DNA of 64,000 nucleotides from CAZAFL01 sp964484465. GTDB taxonomy: Bacteria > Bacteroidota > Ignavibacteria > UBA10030 > SZUA-254. Below are positions 52,377 through 62,337 of this stretch, in pieces. The number at the start of each line of letters is the position of its first letter. Within the stretch, counting starts at the first letter, position 1. The position numbers and the translations under genes are program-made. Where the stretch lies: the NCBI GenBank assembly GCA_964484465.1, contig CAZAFL010000013.1, forward strand, positions 1 through 64,000. Reading direction: 5' to 3'. Under the pieces are notes generated by a model. It was not told where the DNA came from and did no database searches. It saw only the letters and a list, made by a program, of their open reading frames with translations.

Positions 52377-52853
52377 TTATTTCTTTTTTGAGGAAATCTT
52401 GTTATAGAGGTCGGCAAGTTCGATTGCGGCAAGTGCGGCATCCCATCCTTTGTTTCCTCCCTTGCCGCCGGCACGCTCGATAGCTTGTTCCAGTGACTCG
52501 GTGGTCAGCACACCAAACGCGACCGGGGTTTTCATTTCGAGAGAGACCCGCATAAGCCCGGTGCTCACGGCATTAGCAACATATTCAAAATGAGGGGTTT
52601 CACCTCGAATCACACAACCAAGACAAACGATGGCATCGTACTTGTTCTGGAGAGCAAGCTGTTGTGCGACTTGTGGGATTTCGAATGCGCCTGGACAGTT
52701 AACGATATCGATGGATTTATCGTCCCGCCCGTGCCTGTGTAAACAATCAATCGCACTATCCAGAAGACGTCTTGTGATAAACTCGTTGAAACGACTGACG
52801 ACAATTCCGAACGAATATCCGGAAGCATCGAGCTTTCCTTCTTTTGTATTCAT
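52377..52853 (-). CDS. ribH: 6,7-dimethyl-8-ribityllumazine synthase
   Basis: 158 residues. It makes the riboflavin precursor from 5-amino-6-ribitylaminouracil and dihydroxybutanone phosphate. VSRFNEFITRRLLDSAID, the proton-acceptor histidine region IRGETPHFEYVAN and GVLTTESLEQAIERAG are diagnostic. No other rib gene or FMN riboswitch is visible; it lies 49 nt after the PHP gene. Confidence 0.95.
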   Translation of the reverse strand: MNTKEGKLDASGYSFGIVVSRFNEFITRRLLDSAIDCLHRHGRDDKSIDIVNCPGAFEIPQVAQQLALQNKYDAIVCLGCVIRGETPHFEYVANAVSTGLMRVSLEMKTPVAFGVLTTESLEQAIERAGGKGGNKGWDAALAAIELADLYNKISSKKK

Positions 52854-52902
52854 TATTCTTTAACGGTGGTAAACTTAACGGGAAGCAAAAGTATTGATTC
52901 GC

Positions 52903-53724
52903 CTAGACTAACCGATTACGCATATTGTCGACCATTGAGTGCGGGAGCCAGAGGTGACCAAAGTTATCGTTATCCCCTTTCATTCCCCCATGAAAATCGG
53001 ACCCGCCGCTTTCCAGGAGGTCGTACTCAGCCGCGATAGTGCGGTACCGCTTAACAATATCGCTCGAATGGCTCGGATGTACCACTTCAATACCGTCAAG
53101 TCCGCTCTCGACAAGGTGCACGATCAGTGCATCGTCAACTGAATTCCCGGGATGCGCCAGGAATGAGAGACCATTACATTCCGCTATAAGACCGATCGCT
53201 TCTTGCGGTGAGAATGTCACCTTCTGTTCATACGCAGGGCACTTGTCACCTAGATATTTTGAAAATGCCTGGCGATATGATTCTGCGAGTCCTTCACTGA
53301 CAAGGGCGTTCGCGATATGCGGGCGCCCGACTGATTCTCCGGATACACCTGCAAGGACAGACTCCATCGTTAACGGAATCTTCATATTATTCAGCTTGTC
53401 GACGATACGTCCGGCTCTCTTTAGTCGTTCTTTGCGGAGCACTTCCAATGATTTTTGCAGAAGAACGCTCTGGAAATCTATGAAATAGCCCAGGATATGA
53501 ATTTCGTTGCCGTCATAAACAGCACTCAGTTCTATCCCGGGGATAACTTCTACTCCTGAGTTTCCTCCTTCTTCGATTGCTTCATCAAGCCCTCCGACGC
53601 TGTCATGGTCGGTAATCCCGACGATGTTCAAACCGACATCTTTTGCCTTCTTAATCAGTTCGCCCGGCGAGAGCCCCCCGTCTGAATACAGCGTATGAGT
53701 ATGAAGGTCTGCTTTACCTTCCAT
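52903..53724 (-). CDS. PHP-domain phosphoesterase (RNase AM/TrpH-like)
   Basis: 273 residues. Metal-binding PHP motifs DLHTHTLYSDG (4-14), GITDHDSVGG, FLAHPGN and GGSDFHGG are complete. The size and order match YciV/RNase AM, which trims 5' ends of RNA and hydrolyses 3',5'-nucleotide bisphosphates. Ribosome site GGAGGGGG. Follows the Crp/Fnr gene after 52 nt. Confidence 0.9.
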   Translation of the reverse strand: MEGKADLHTHTLYSDGGLSPGELIKKAKDVGLNIVGITDHDSVGGLDEAIEEGGNSGVEVIPGIELSAVYDGNEIHILGYFIDFQSVLLQKSLEVLRKERLKRAGRIVDKLNNMKIPLTMESVLAGVSGESVGRPHIANALVSEGLAESYRQAFSKYLGDKCPAYEQKVTFSPQEAIGLIAECNGLSFLAHPGNSVDDALIVHLVESGLDGIEVVHPSHSSDIVKRYRTIAAEYDLLESGGSDFHGGMKGDNDNFGHLWLPHSMVDNMRNRLV

Positions 53725-53776
53725 TGCCCCCTCCCGGAGGTCAATTGTGAATGAATCCGCAGATTATCCTGCGTGA

Positions 53777-54502
53777 CTAAATGTACAGGCTCTTGAATTT
53801 CTCATAATCGTTGATAATCAGTTTATTCCCCTGCATCTCGAGGTGTCCTTTTTTGATAAACATGTGCACCATGCGGGAGATAGTTTCGCGGGAAGTCCCT
53901 GCCATATTAGCCAAGTCCTGTTGCAGCGGGAGTTCATCAATTTCAACACGCCCTTTTCGAATCTTACCGATATCGTCAGCAAGCTGAAGAATAACATTGG
54001 CAACTCTTCCCGCAGCATCCTTCAAGGACAAGCTCTTGATCTGCGCATCAGCTTTGCGAAGGCGCATGGTAAGTTCTTTTAACAGCGATATTGCCACAGC
54101 GGGAAAATCGTGCATGAGCTTAAGGAAATCGCGTCGGTGAATCATGAACAGCTCGGTTTTTGTAATTGCCACGACGCTTGCTGAACGCGCCAAACCGTCT
54201 AAGATCGACATTTCACCAAAAAAGTCATTTTCTCCCAGAATCGAAAGTATCACTTCACGCCCATCGTCATCTGTACGAACAATTTTCACTTTGCCGGCAA
54301 TAATAACAAAGAGTGCCGCACCGCTTTCTTCTTCCAGAAGGATGATGCTCCCTTTTTTATATTTCTTGCGAACCCCTACGCGAACTATCTTTACAAGTTC
54401 ACCTTCTTCAATCTCATTAAATATCGGTACACTGCGAAGGAATTCCATCGACTCTCCTAGTTCACCGGGCGTTGGTTGGTACGAAGCAATCGGAAGGTTC
54501 AT
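53777..54502 (-). CDS. Crp/Fnr family transcriptional regulator
   Basis: 241 residues. The N-terminal cyclic-nucleotide fold contains FFGEMSILDGLARSASVVA, in which Glu and Arg sit where CRP binds cAMP phosphate. No N-terminal cysteine cluster is present, so it is not an iron-sulfur FNR. The winged-helix domain has LPLQQDLANMAGTSRETISR as its recognition helix region. Ligand and targets are unknown. First gene of a run with PHP and ribH; it has its own promoter. Confidence 0.92.
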   Translation of the reverse strand: MNLPIASYQPTPGELGESMEFLRSVPIFNEIEEGELVKIVRVGVRKKYKKGSIILLEEESGAALFVIIAGKVKIVRTDDDGREVILSILGENDFFGEMSILDGLARSASVVAITKTELFMIHRRDFLKLMHDFPAVAISLLKELTMRLRKADAQIKSLSLKDAAGRVANVILQLADDIGKIRKGRVEIDELPLQQDLANMAGTSRETISRMVHMFIKKGHLEMQGNKLIINDYEKFKSLYI

Positions 54503-54566
54503 GGCATGATCCGCTAATGTGTAAACCTGTCAATGATTTATCTCCCATTTCTGAGAATTTTCAACT

Positions 54567-54595
54567 AATATAGCGTGGTTGGAATTGAAAGTCAA
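54567..54595 (-). promoter_or_regulatory. Candidate promoter of the Crp/Fnr gene
   Basis: On the minus strand TTGACT (54595-54590), 17 nt, TATATT (54572-54567), about 65 nt before the ATG. Confidence 0.6.
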
Positions 54596-54619
54596 GTTAT
54601 CAGTCAGCGGGAAACTTTC

Positions 54620-55426
54620 TCACCGTGACATCAGAAAATAGGACAATACCAGAAGGCTTATTTCGCTTGCTGCAAGCGACACTCCCGACACAGCATCCAT
54701 GGTTTTTACCCGGTTCAGTGTCAGCGGGTCACCCGAACGCTGATAATCGGCATAGTAGGAATCTGCCTTTATTTTACAATACGCAGCAAGTACACCAGTG
54801 AGAACAGTGGTTCCTGTCGAAAGATAGACAGGAAAGTTATTTTTTGATTGGATATTTGCCAGGTAAATTGACCGGCTCGTGTTTACAGCGCCGGTGAGCG
54901 GAGTAAGTTGAACATGAATCTCGGGACGACCGGCTTCTAACAATATGCTTGCTGGTTCATATCCCTCCTTAAAAACTTTAACGTCTTTTTTATCATCATT
55001 CATTACTAAAAGCAGGGGCGTGGAACCAACAATAGAATCTCCAAATTCAACCGCAGCATCAAAAGGAGTCGAAGTAATATGATAGACAGGAGGAAAATTG
55101 AATGTGCGGAAAATATGCTCCGAAGGATGAACGGACAGAGTTTCCCTCATTGACTGATATTCCCAAATGTCGGCATCAGGGTGAACAGCAACAATGACAT
55201 GCGTTCCTTCCTGAACGATCACCGAATCGATAGGAGTCCTGGCGATCAGCAGTGTATCGATATATATAAACACACTATCGGGGGAGCTTCTGACGGTAAG
55301 TGTTGCGCTTGCATGGCTCTTATCCTGTGAGGCTGGTTGTACAAATGATGAATCCAGAGGAATGACTCCGCTGTATGCTCGGAAACTTAACAAAAGATAA
55401 TATATGAACAGTACGTTTCTCTTCAT
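54620..55426 (-). CDS. PEGA-domain envelope protein
   Basis: 268 residues with a signal peptide (1-18). Two PEGA-like repeats are visible: ATLTVRSSPDSVFIYIDTLL (about 41-60) with IARTPIDSVIVQEGTHVI, and a second in YHITSTPFDAAVEFGDSIVG. These small beta domains are found in surface and S-layer-associated proteins. The C-terminus has one or two hydrophobic segments (STGTTVLTGVLAAYC, VSGVSLAASEISLLVL). It overlaps the preceding gene by 1 nt and closes the envelope operon. Confidence 0.75.
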   Translation of the reverse strand: MKRNVLFIYYLLLSFRAYSGVIPLDSSFVQPASQDKSHASATLTVRSSPDSVFIYIDTLLIARTPIDSVIVQEGTHVIVAVHPDADIWEYQSMRETLSVHPSEHIFRTFNFPPVYHITSTPFDAAVEFGDSIVGSTPLLLVMNDDKKDVKVFKEGYEPASILLEAGRPEIHVQLTPLTGAVNTSRSIYLANIQSKNNFPVYLSTGTTVLTGVLAAYCKIKADSYYADYQRSGDPLTLNRVKTMDAVSGVSLAASEISLLVLSYFLMSR

Positions 55427-56592
55427 TATTTTTCAACATGTTTGAAGGCGATCACAGACCTATCTTCAGCGAGGAGGAAGAGAAAGTTCTTGGCAATAAC
55501 GGGCGTTGTTTTAATTCTCCCCTCGGTTTTGTACTCCCATAGTTTTTCCCCGTTCTCAATATCATACGCATACAGAGATTTGTCGAGACATCCGACATAC
55601 AGGACATTGCCTGAAAGCAGCGGAGCCGCGTTGATGACCCCGCCCGTTGTTGCTTTCCAAACTGTTGCACCCGATGTATCGTCGAGACAATACATCATTC
55701 CTGCAGTCGTCCCGACAAAAACACGATAAGACCCAACCGCCTGGGAAGAATAAATTTTTGAGCCGAGACGATGTTTCCAGATTTGTCTGCCGGTGACAAG
55801 GTCGAAGGAGTATAATGTGCTGTCAAGTGAACCGACGAATACGCTTCCATGTGCTATTGAAGGTGACGCCAGAATACTGCCGCCGGTCGGCTCGCTCCAT
55901 CGCAACTTCCCATCGGCTATCCCAACCGCATACAATATGCCATTATCACAACCAAAGACAATAACCTCCCCGTCACTTGCAGGTGATGAATGGATAAACG
56001 TTGTCCGGTCACGCACGGGCACATCATATTTCCAAACAACGGAGCCGTCACTCTTTTCCATGGAAATGAGTTTGCCGTCAAGAGTTGTCACGTACAATCT
56101 GCTGCCAACAACAAGTGGTGAGCTTTCAATGTCTCCAGTTTTCGTCCGCCATTCGACGGATCCCAGCAACAAGTTGTAAGCAATCAAATTATCTTCGTTA
56201 CGTGTCAGTGCGACATACATTTTATCATTCTCTATAATAGGTGTTCCTACAATAGAAGACCCGAAACCATACGAACCGGCACTTTTGCCGTTCGCAATTT
56301 GAACAGCGTGCACTTCTCCTTGTAAATTGCCGACAAATAAAAAACTATCCGCGACCGCCGCCGAATATTGGCTGAAACCGGCAGAGGCATCATATTCCCA
56401 AACGGGGGAAAGAGGCGGTTTAAGCACCTCATGTGAAACATTAACGCGTTCTATCGAGCCGCCGAACAGCGTCCAGTCCAGGGGTTGAACCAGCACAGAT
56501 TGCCGTAGATGAAGAGATGTACAGCTCTGCAATCCCAGGAACATAATTCCGATGAGTATCAAACTTCCTGTTCGCATACTCAGAAATCCCAT
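55426..56592 (-). CDS. PQQ-type beta-propeller lipoprotein
   Basis: 388 residues. The N-terminus ends in a lipobox-like LGLQSC, so lipidation at the cysteine near residue 24 is likely. Seven or so blades repeat the pattern SSPLVVGSRLYVTTLDGKLI and GKLRWSEPTGGSILASP. The architecture resembles BamB, the lipoprotein of the barrel-assembly machine, but quinone binding or BAM association is not shown. It overlaps the fusion-protein gene by 13 nt, so translation is coupled. Confidence 0.8.
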   Translation of the reverse strand: MGFLSMRTGSLILIGIMFLGLQSCTSLHLRQSVLVQPLDWTLFGGSIERVNVSHEVLKPPLSPVWEYDASAGFSQYSAAVADSFLFVGNLQGEVHAVQIANGKSAGSYGFGSSIVGTPIIENDKMYVALTRNEDNLIAYNLLLGSVEWRTKTGDIESSPLVVGSRLYVTTLDGKLISMEKSDGSVVWKYDVPVRDRTTFIHSSPASDGEVIVFGCDNGILYAVGIADGKLRWSEPTGGSILASPSIAHGSVFVGSLDSTLYSFDLVTGRQIWKHRLGSKIYSSQAVGSYRVFVGTTAGMMYCLDDTSGATVWKATTGGVINAAPLLSGNVLYVGCLDKSLYAYDIENGEKLWEYKTEGRIKTTPVIAKNFLFLLAEDRSVIAFKHVEK

Positions 56593-59420
56593 CCAAAGAA
56601 AAATTGGTTAAAGACACCCTCCTGCAGTCGCGTGAAGTTATTTTCAATTCTTTTGCCGGCATCATATCTGAGCACCAATGCTCCGCCAAGATTCAGGCGA
56701 AGCCCCATTCCCATACTTCCCAGGGTTTCGAGGTATTGATCATCCCATGCACTCCCGGCATCAAAAAATATTGCACCCCGAAAGCCTACGAAACTCACTC
56801 CACCGAAAGGGAAACGGAATGCAAGCTGGTCGAGGAATGGAAATCGGAGTTCGTGGCTTGTCAGCCAGAGCTTTTTACCACGAAGTGACCAGCGGGGATA
56901 TCCTCGTAAATCCCAGCTCCCTCCCATGAAAAAGCGGCGGGATTCTTCACCATCATTGTAAAAAAGCCAGTATCGCATAGCATACGCAGAACGAAGCCCG
57001 AGACGGTAGTAGTTACGATAATCCAGGATGACTGAATAATAATTCGCGTGAGAATATTGAATATCGCTTGTGTAGGCGAGTGTAAGATTGAACCGGGTTC
57101 CATCGAGGGGCCCGCTGGGTCCCCACAACGAATTGTCATGAGTAAACGAAATGGAATTTGAAAGGAAGAGCGCGCGCCTCGAATTGTCGATATTCGCCGA
57201 CCCGGCGTCCTGCAACTGTCCCTCAGTCGCATCCTTCTCTGAATTGCTGATGCTGGTGAGGATTGCAATTCGCCTGAATTTCGAAATCGGATAACTTAAT
57301 GTAAAATATCCCCCAAACACACGTTCAAAAAAGAACTCGGCGGGGTCAGTCAGGTCATACCTGCGACCGCTGAACCGATATATTCCGTAGGCATAGTTGG
57401 TGCGTTGCTGAAGCGATACCCGTGAGATCGCAATATTGAAGCTCGACAGCAGTTCATCAGAAGCCTGTGCTGTGTTATAGACAAGAAAATAGTATTGTTC
57501 ATTCCCCAACAAATCACTTAACGCCAGAAAGGCTCCTCCAGCAGTACCGAACACCGGGTCGGTAGAAATCTGGCTTTCGGCAATATCCAGACTATAATCC
57601 CCTTTATATCTCAATGATTTCGGCTCCGAAACTCCGGCAACAGTTTTAGGCTGCCATTGACCCAACAACGGAACGGCGTTTATTGAGCGAACGGTTTTGG
57701 ATGAATCGTATACCCCCTGAACACCGGCGATACTCCTGATCTGGAAACTAAACCCCTGGAACGCAGTGAACACAAGATTGCTATCGGCCCAGGCTGGGTC
57801 AAACGCTGCAGTTGTGAACTGGGTGAGCTTTCTCATCTGGTGAGGAACCGCATGCAAACTGTCAAATTTCATCATCCAGATATTCCGTGCACCGTCAACA
57901 TCTGAAGTGAAGACGAGCGATTTCCCGTCTGGAGACCATGCGGGTGAGTAATAACTTTCATCGCCGTAGGTAAGGTAGGTAATGTGCTGTGTTGCAACGT
58001 CGTACGTAAACAAATTGTAAACTCCATGTTCACCGAACGGCGTCCGGTCCGAACTGAACGCAATTCTATCACCATTCGGCGACCACGCCGGATCGCGATC
58101 GTCATAAACATCGTTTGTCAACCGTGTAAGCACCTGCTGTTCAACATCCCATATATAGAGGTCATTGTTTCCTGATTTGTCGACGGAAGAAAACACGATT
58201 CTTCTTCCGTCAGGAGACCACGACGGCGAGCCGAGAGCCACAAGGTCTTTGAAGTGGTAGTTCTCTATAATCCTGTCGTTAGGGATGTCATACAAATGAA
58301 GAACATCGTTCTCCCCGCTTTTTGTAACAAACGCAAGAATACCCTTGCTGGAGATATCTAGTTTACTCTGAAATAAATGGAATGCCTCGAACTCATCCGA
58401 TTTTTCTCCCTCAATAACAACGGAGGATTGTGCTCTCGCGGTATCAAACTGGCGGCGGAACACACTGGTATACCCCGAATGATTACCGATAAAATAGATT
58501 TCTTTTTTCCCTTCGTGATTATAGAATACCGGTTTCGAATTAAACCCTTCTGAAACGATATCCTTTGACACCGCTCCGGGCTCGTCGGACGAGGCGAGGA
58601 GCGGATAGTATTGTTTCTTCAGCGCATAGATCCAATCATTATCAAACTGTTCATAATTTTTACCGGTGGTCAGTCTGAACACATCTTCAAATGAATTTGA
58701 CTTCCAGAAATTCTCCATCATTTGAAGAATTTTTTCCTCTCCATACCGTTCTGCGACAAAATGAAGAAGATTTTCACCCTCCTTGTACATCAGAAATGTT
58801 CCGAAGATACGATCCATATCGCTCAGAGGAACGACATAATTACTTACGACAGCATCCCGCATGACCATCTCTGCCTGCATGTCCCAACTTTTCGACCAGA
58901 ATTCCGCCAGCCCTTCAACGAACCACAGGGGAGGCAGGCGGTCCTGGGTCTGGCGATGGTCAAGCAGAACTCGATTAATTTTGCTGTGCATGAAAACATG
59001 CACCAGCTCGTGGCGAATGACATGGCGAAAATCCCACATCGATCCATCGTACGGGATGACAACGCGACCCTTGAGAAACTCGAAGAACCCTCCGATCCCT
59101 TCCGGAATAAAATCTGGCGTAGTATTGGTCTGCTGAAAGTGGAGATGGGAACTGTAAAAAATCAGCGGGATACGGTTGGCAACATTATTGTTAAACTTAT
59201 CCTCGAGAATATGATAGCTCTCTTCAGCGAGGAACGCTCCCCGTTCGGCTAAATCCTTCATCTCCGGATAATAATAAATATCAAAGTGTTCCGTCTTGAG
59301 GATATGCCATTCGAAATCGGTGTACTGTATTTTGTTCTGACCGAAGTAGAAAAACTGTGCGGAGACAACATCAACGAAGACAACTATCAATAGCAGATAT
59401 AGGGCGCGCCATCGGGGCAT
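56580..59420 (-). CDS. Peptidase MA-like / TolB-like propeller / Omp85-like barrel fusion protein
   Basis: 946 residues with a signal peptide (1-21). Residues about 40-270 resemble peptidase MA: HELVH at 137-141 is an HExxH zinc motif, and E169 or E173 in FVEGLAEFW is placed as third ligand. Residues about 290-560 hold PD40/TolB-like blades (SPSWSPDGRRIVFSS, DPAWSPNGDRIAFSSD, SPAWSPDGKSLVFTSD). From about 600 a surface-antigen barrel follows (FMGGSWDLRGYPRWSLRGK, FDAGSAWDD) ending in the C-terminal FGWDF. It is probably inserted in the outer membrane with the protease and propeller in the periplasm. The three parts are all complete. Followed by PQQ-propeller and PEGA genes with overlaps. Confidence 0.85.
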   Translation of the reverse strand: MPRWRALYLLLIVVFVDVVSAQFFYFGQNKIQYTDFEWHILKTEHFDIYYYPEMKDLAERGAFLAEESYHILEDKFNNNVANRIPLIFYSSHLHFQQTNTTPDFIPEGIGGFFEFLKGRVVIPYDGSMWDFRHVIRHELVHVFMHSKINRVLLDHRQTQDRLPPLWFVEGLAEFWSKSWDMQAEMVMRDAVVSNYVVPLSDMDRIFGTFLMYKEGENLLHFVAERYGEEKILQMMENFWKSNSFEDVFRLTTGKNYEQFDNDWIYALKKQYYPLLASSDEPGAVSKDIVSEGFNSKPVFYNHEGKKEIYFIGNHSGYTSVFRRQFDTARAQSSVVIEGEKSDEFEAFHLFQSKLDISSKGILAFVTKSGENDVLHLYDIPNDRIIENYHFKDLVALGSPSWSPDGRRIVFSSVDKSGNNDLYIWDVEQQVLTRLTNDVYDDRDPAWSPNGDRIAFSSDRTPFGEHGVYNLFTYDVATQHITYLTYGDESYYSPAWSPDGKSLVFTSDVDGARNIWMMKFDSLHAVPHQMRKLTQFTTAAFDPAWADSNLVFTAFQGFSFQIRSIAGVQGVYDSSKTVRSINAVPLLGQWQPKTVAGVSEPKSLRYKGDYSLDIAESQISTDPVFGTAGGAFLALSDLLGNEQYYFLVYNTAQASDELLSSFNIAISRVSLQQRTNYAYGIYRFSGRRYDLTDPAEFFFERVFGGYFTLSYPISKFRRIAILTSISNSEKDATEGQLQDAGSANIDNSRRALFLSNSISFTHDNSLWGPSGPLDGTRFNLTLAYTSDIQYSHANYYSVILDYRNYYRLGLRSAYAMRYWLFYNDGEESRRFFMGGSWDLRGYPRWSLRGKKLWLTSHELRFPFLDQLAFRFPFGGVSFVGFRGAIFFDAGSAWDDQYLETLGSMGMGLRLNLGGALVLRYDAGKRIENNFTRLQEGVFNQFFFGWDF

Positions 59421-59466
59421 TTGACATCACTTCCTCTGACATCGGCAATATGTATCAGGAATATCG

Positions 59467-60513
59467 TTATCGCTTACCGAGTTCGTTCTTTAAATAATCG
59501 ATGATCTTTACTGGAGTAGGATCGACGCCGTTGAGAATTGCAAGATAGTAACTCACCCAATCGCCTAAATAAATAAGCGAAAACATTCTCGTGAGGAGCG
59601 ACTTGCCTTCGCTTTCCACTTCAAGAGTTTTTCCTGCAAACTCGCCGACGATACTTCGCGTTATATCCATCCGTAATTTCACCCTCGCATTCTCCTCTTT
59701 ATCCCGCAGAAAGATGGCAGCCATCTCCTGCATCTGCCGTCGCAGTACTTTCCAGCCCACCAATTCATTGTGGTTCATCTCCGGCACGACATGCCCGAAC
59801 GCGAGCACCTTTGCATTTTCTGCAAACTGTCCGCGCCAGCGTAGATTCACCACATCGAAATGGTCGGCAGAGGAATACACAATCGGTAGTTTTCCGTAGA
59901 GCTGCTGAGCAATAGAGAGTGCCGGGTTTTTTGTGGTCGGCTTTGAATAGATTTCCGATTTCTTCTCTATCATTGCGATTGTTTCCGCGACATCTTTAGT
60001 TCTCGGGGCAATGAGTTTCAGTTTTTCAAACGCCAGGAGCGGGGCAAAGAATGAATATCCCACTGCCGCCCGCGGTGGGTATCCTTTGGGAACTCCAACA
60101 AACGGTTGTCTATACTTTCGCGCCAGAACCTGTGTCTCACCATTCGAGCTGATACAGAACACGCTTGCTTTTCGCTGCACCGCATCTTTATGCGCTGCTA
60201 TGGTTTCTTCCGTGCTGCCGGAATAGCTCGACACAATCACGAGGCTACCGTTATCAACAAATGCCGGGAGAAAGTAGTGCCGGTTCACAATGAACGGTAT
60301 GGCAAGTTCCTCTGCAAGATACGAACGGAGCAGATCACCCCCGATGGCAGACCCTCCCAGGCCGGTGAGAACAATGTTCCTGAGACGCGCTGAGTTCAAC
60401 CGGACATTTGCCTTCTTTCCAATACCGATTGCCTCCCGGACTTGCGCCGGAAAACTCACCAGAAGTGAACGCATGTTCGATTTGTCGTAACGTTGAATAG
60501 TGGATTCGGTCAT
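59467..60513 (-). CDS. Bifunctional phosphoglucose/phosphomannose isomerase
   Basis: 348 residues with two SIS sugar-isomerase subdomains. GLGGSAIGGDLLRSYL and SSYSGSTEETIAAH bind the sugar phosphate. This short PGI/PMI family, from archaea and some bacteria, interconverts glucose-6-P, fructose-6-P and mannose-6-P. It lies 48 nt after ptsI. Confidence 0.9.
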   Translation of the reverse strand: MTESTIQRYDKSNMRSLLVSFPAQVREAIGIGKKANVRLNSARLRNIVLTGLGGSAIGGDLLRSYLAEELAIPFIVNRHYFLPAFVDNGSLVIVSSYSGSTEETIAAHKDAVQRKASVFCISSNGETQVLARKYRQPFVGVPKGYPPRAAVGYSFFAPLLAFEKLKLIAPRTKDVAETIAMIEKKSEIYSKPTTKNPALSIAQQLYGKLPIVYSSADHFDVVNLRWRGQFAENAKVLAFGHVVPEMNHNELVGWKVLRRQMQEMAAIFLRDKEENARVKLRMDITRSIVGEFAGKTLEVESEGKSLLTRMFSLIYLGDWVSYYLAILNGVDPTPVKIIDYLKNELGKR

Positions 60514-60561
60514 AATAGTTTTCGTATGTACAGCTGCGTCTTGTGGTTCCTAACCTTCCCG

Positions 60562-62331
60562 TCACTTATCATTATTATCGAGCGGGATATCAGGGCAAGT
60601 TTCTTTCAGAAATTTCTGCAGATATAATTCGATTTCTTCACTCGAATGCATGGACAATGCTTTCTTTGCGACTTCCTTCATATCTTTGAAACATAATGAG
60701 CGGATAATTTTTTTGATTTCGGGAAGAACTGCAGGAACGACACTCAATTCATTCATCCCCAAACCGATAAGCAATGCAGTCGCCAACGGGTTCCCTGCCA
60801 TTTCACCGCATATGCCTACCCAGATACCGCGTTTATGCCCCGCGTCGATGATATGCTTCAGCATACGCAAAACAGAAGGGTCAAATTCATGATATAATTT
60901 TGATATCAAACTATTTCCACGGTCTACGGCAAGAAGATACTGTGTGAGGTCATTCGACCCGACGCTGAGAAAATCGACTTCCGCTGCGATTTGTTCCGCA
61001 TTAAGCGCCGCAGAGGGAACTTCAATCATCACTCCGATGGAGAGTTGGTCGTCGAATTTTATTTTCTTTGCGCGCAACTCGCTTTTTGCCCGTTGCACAA
61101 ATTCTTTCGCTTTACGTACCTCACCGATTGTAGAAACCATAGGGAACATAATGGCGAGGTTTTTTCTCGTACTCGCCCGCAACATCGCGCGTAGCTGGTT
61201 CATGAATAACTCGGGTCGGTCAAAGCAAACACGAATTCCGCGCCAGCCGAGGAATGGGTTTGCTTCTTCTGCAGTTTCCGGTGCGATTTTATCGCCGCCG
61301 ATATCATACGTTCGCATAACAACGCGGTGCGGGTATATGCGATCGACGACTTTCTTGTATTCAAGATACTGTTCTTCTTCGGTGGGAAAATCATCCCGGT
61401 TAATAAGCAGACTCTCTGTCCGGTATAAGCCGACTCCCTGTGAACCCTGAACAACAACGTACTCTATTTCTTCCGGGAGTTCAATGTTCGCCGAAAGCTC
61501 TACGTTATGGTCATCCGTTGTCTGCGCAGGGAGGTCTTTCAGGCCAACAAGCTGTGTCTCAAACCTCAGGAAACGTTCACGCCGCCGTGTAAATTCTTCC
61601 ACCGACTTTTCTGTCGGATGAATAACAACCGTACCGCTGTAGCCGTCGATAATGAGAAAATCTCCGGTCGTTGCTGTCCGGGTAATGTCACCGAGTCCGA
61701 CAACAGCCGGTATTTTCAAGGAACGGGAAAACAATGCGGCATGTGAGGTAATACCCCCAAGGTCCGTAACATATCCGAGAACATGATTACGGCTGAGGAT
61801 CATCGTATCGGCAGGCGTCAATGTATGGGCAAGAACAATCATACTGCCTTCAAGTTTGGAGATGAGTTTCTCCTGCTGAAGATTGCGAATGATTCTGTTC
61901 TTTAAATCGTCCATGTCATGCGCACGTTCATGCATATATTCATCGTGAGCCGCAAGCATCAGGCGTGCGTATTTGCCGATCTCAGCACTCACAATATATT
62001 CGGCATTCTTTTGTTCTTCCCGGATACGTTGTAAAACACCGTCGACCAAATACTGGTCGTGGAGCACCATAATTTGCGCTTCAAGAATTTTTGCCTTCGC
62101 GTCCCCTATTTTCTCCTGCGCAAAAATAAGAATCTTGCTGAGCTCTTTTGCTGACTTTTCGATGGCCCTCTGGAACCGTTCAACTTCAGCTTCGATCTCG
62201 TCATGACGAAGAGTACGTTCTTCAACACGTGGAATTTCTTTTACAAACAGCAGGGCAGAACCCATCGCGATGCCGGGAGATGCGGCAACTCCTTTAACTA
62301 CGATTTCTTTTTTTAACTGTTGATGATCCAT
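60562..62331 (-). CDS. ptsI: Phosphoenolpyruvate-protein phosphotransferase (enzyme I)
   Basis: 589 residues. The phosphohistidine lies in GGITSHAALFSRSLKIP, the PEP-binding region in LFMNQLRAMLRAS and the catalytic cysteine in WVGICGEMAG. It transfers phosphate from PEP to HPr. No GAF domain is present, so it is not PtsP. No enzyme II gene is seen. It begins 6 nt after the HPr stop. Confidence 0.95.
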   Translation of the reverse strand: MDHQQLKKEIVVKGVAASPGIAMGSALLFVKEIPRVEERTLRHDEIEAEVERFQRAIEKSAKELSKILIFAQEKIGDAKAKILEAQIMVLHDQYLVDGVLQRIREEQKNAEYIVSAEIGKYARLMLAAHDEYMHERAHDMDDLKNRIIRNLQQEKLISKLEGSMIVLAHTLTPADTMILSRNHVLGYVTDLGGITSHAALFSRSLKIPAVVGLGDITRTATTGDFLIIDGYSGTVVIHPTEKSVEEFTRRRERFLRFETQLVGLKDLPAQTTDDHNVELSANIELPEEIEYVVVQGSQGVGLYRTESLLINRDDFPTEEEQYLEYKKVVDRIYPHRVVMRTYDIGGDKIAPETAEEANPFLGWRGIRVCFDRPELFMNQLRAMLRASTRKNLAIMFPMVSTIGEVRKAKEFVQRAKSELRAKKIKFDDQLSIGVMIEVPSAALNAEQIAAEVDFLSVGSNDLTQYLLAVDRGNSLISKLYHEFDPSVLRMLKHIIDAGHKRGIWVGICGEMAGNPLATALLIGLGMNELSVVPAVLPEIKKIIRSLCFKDMKEVAKKALSMHSSEEIELYLQKFLKETCPDIPLDNNDK

Positions 62332-62337
62332 TGAGCG

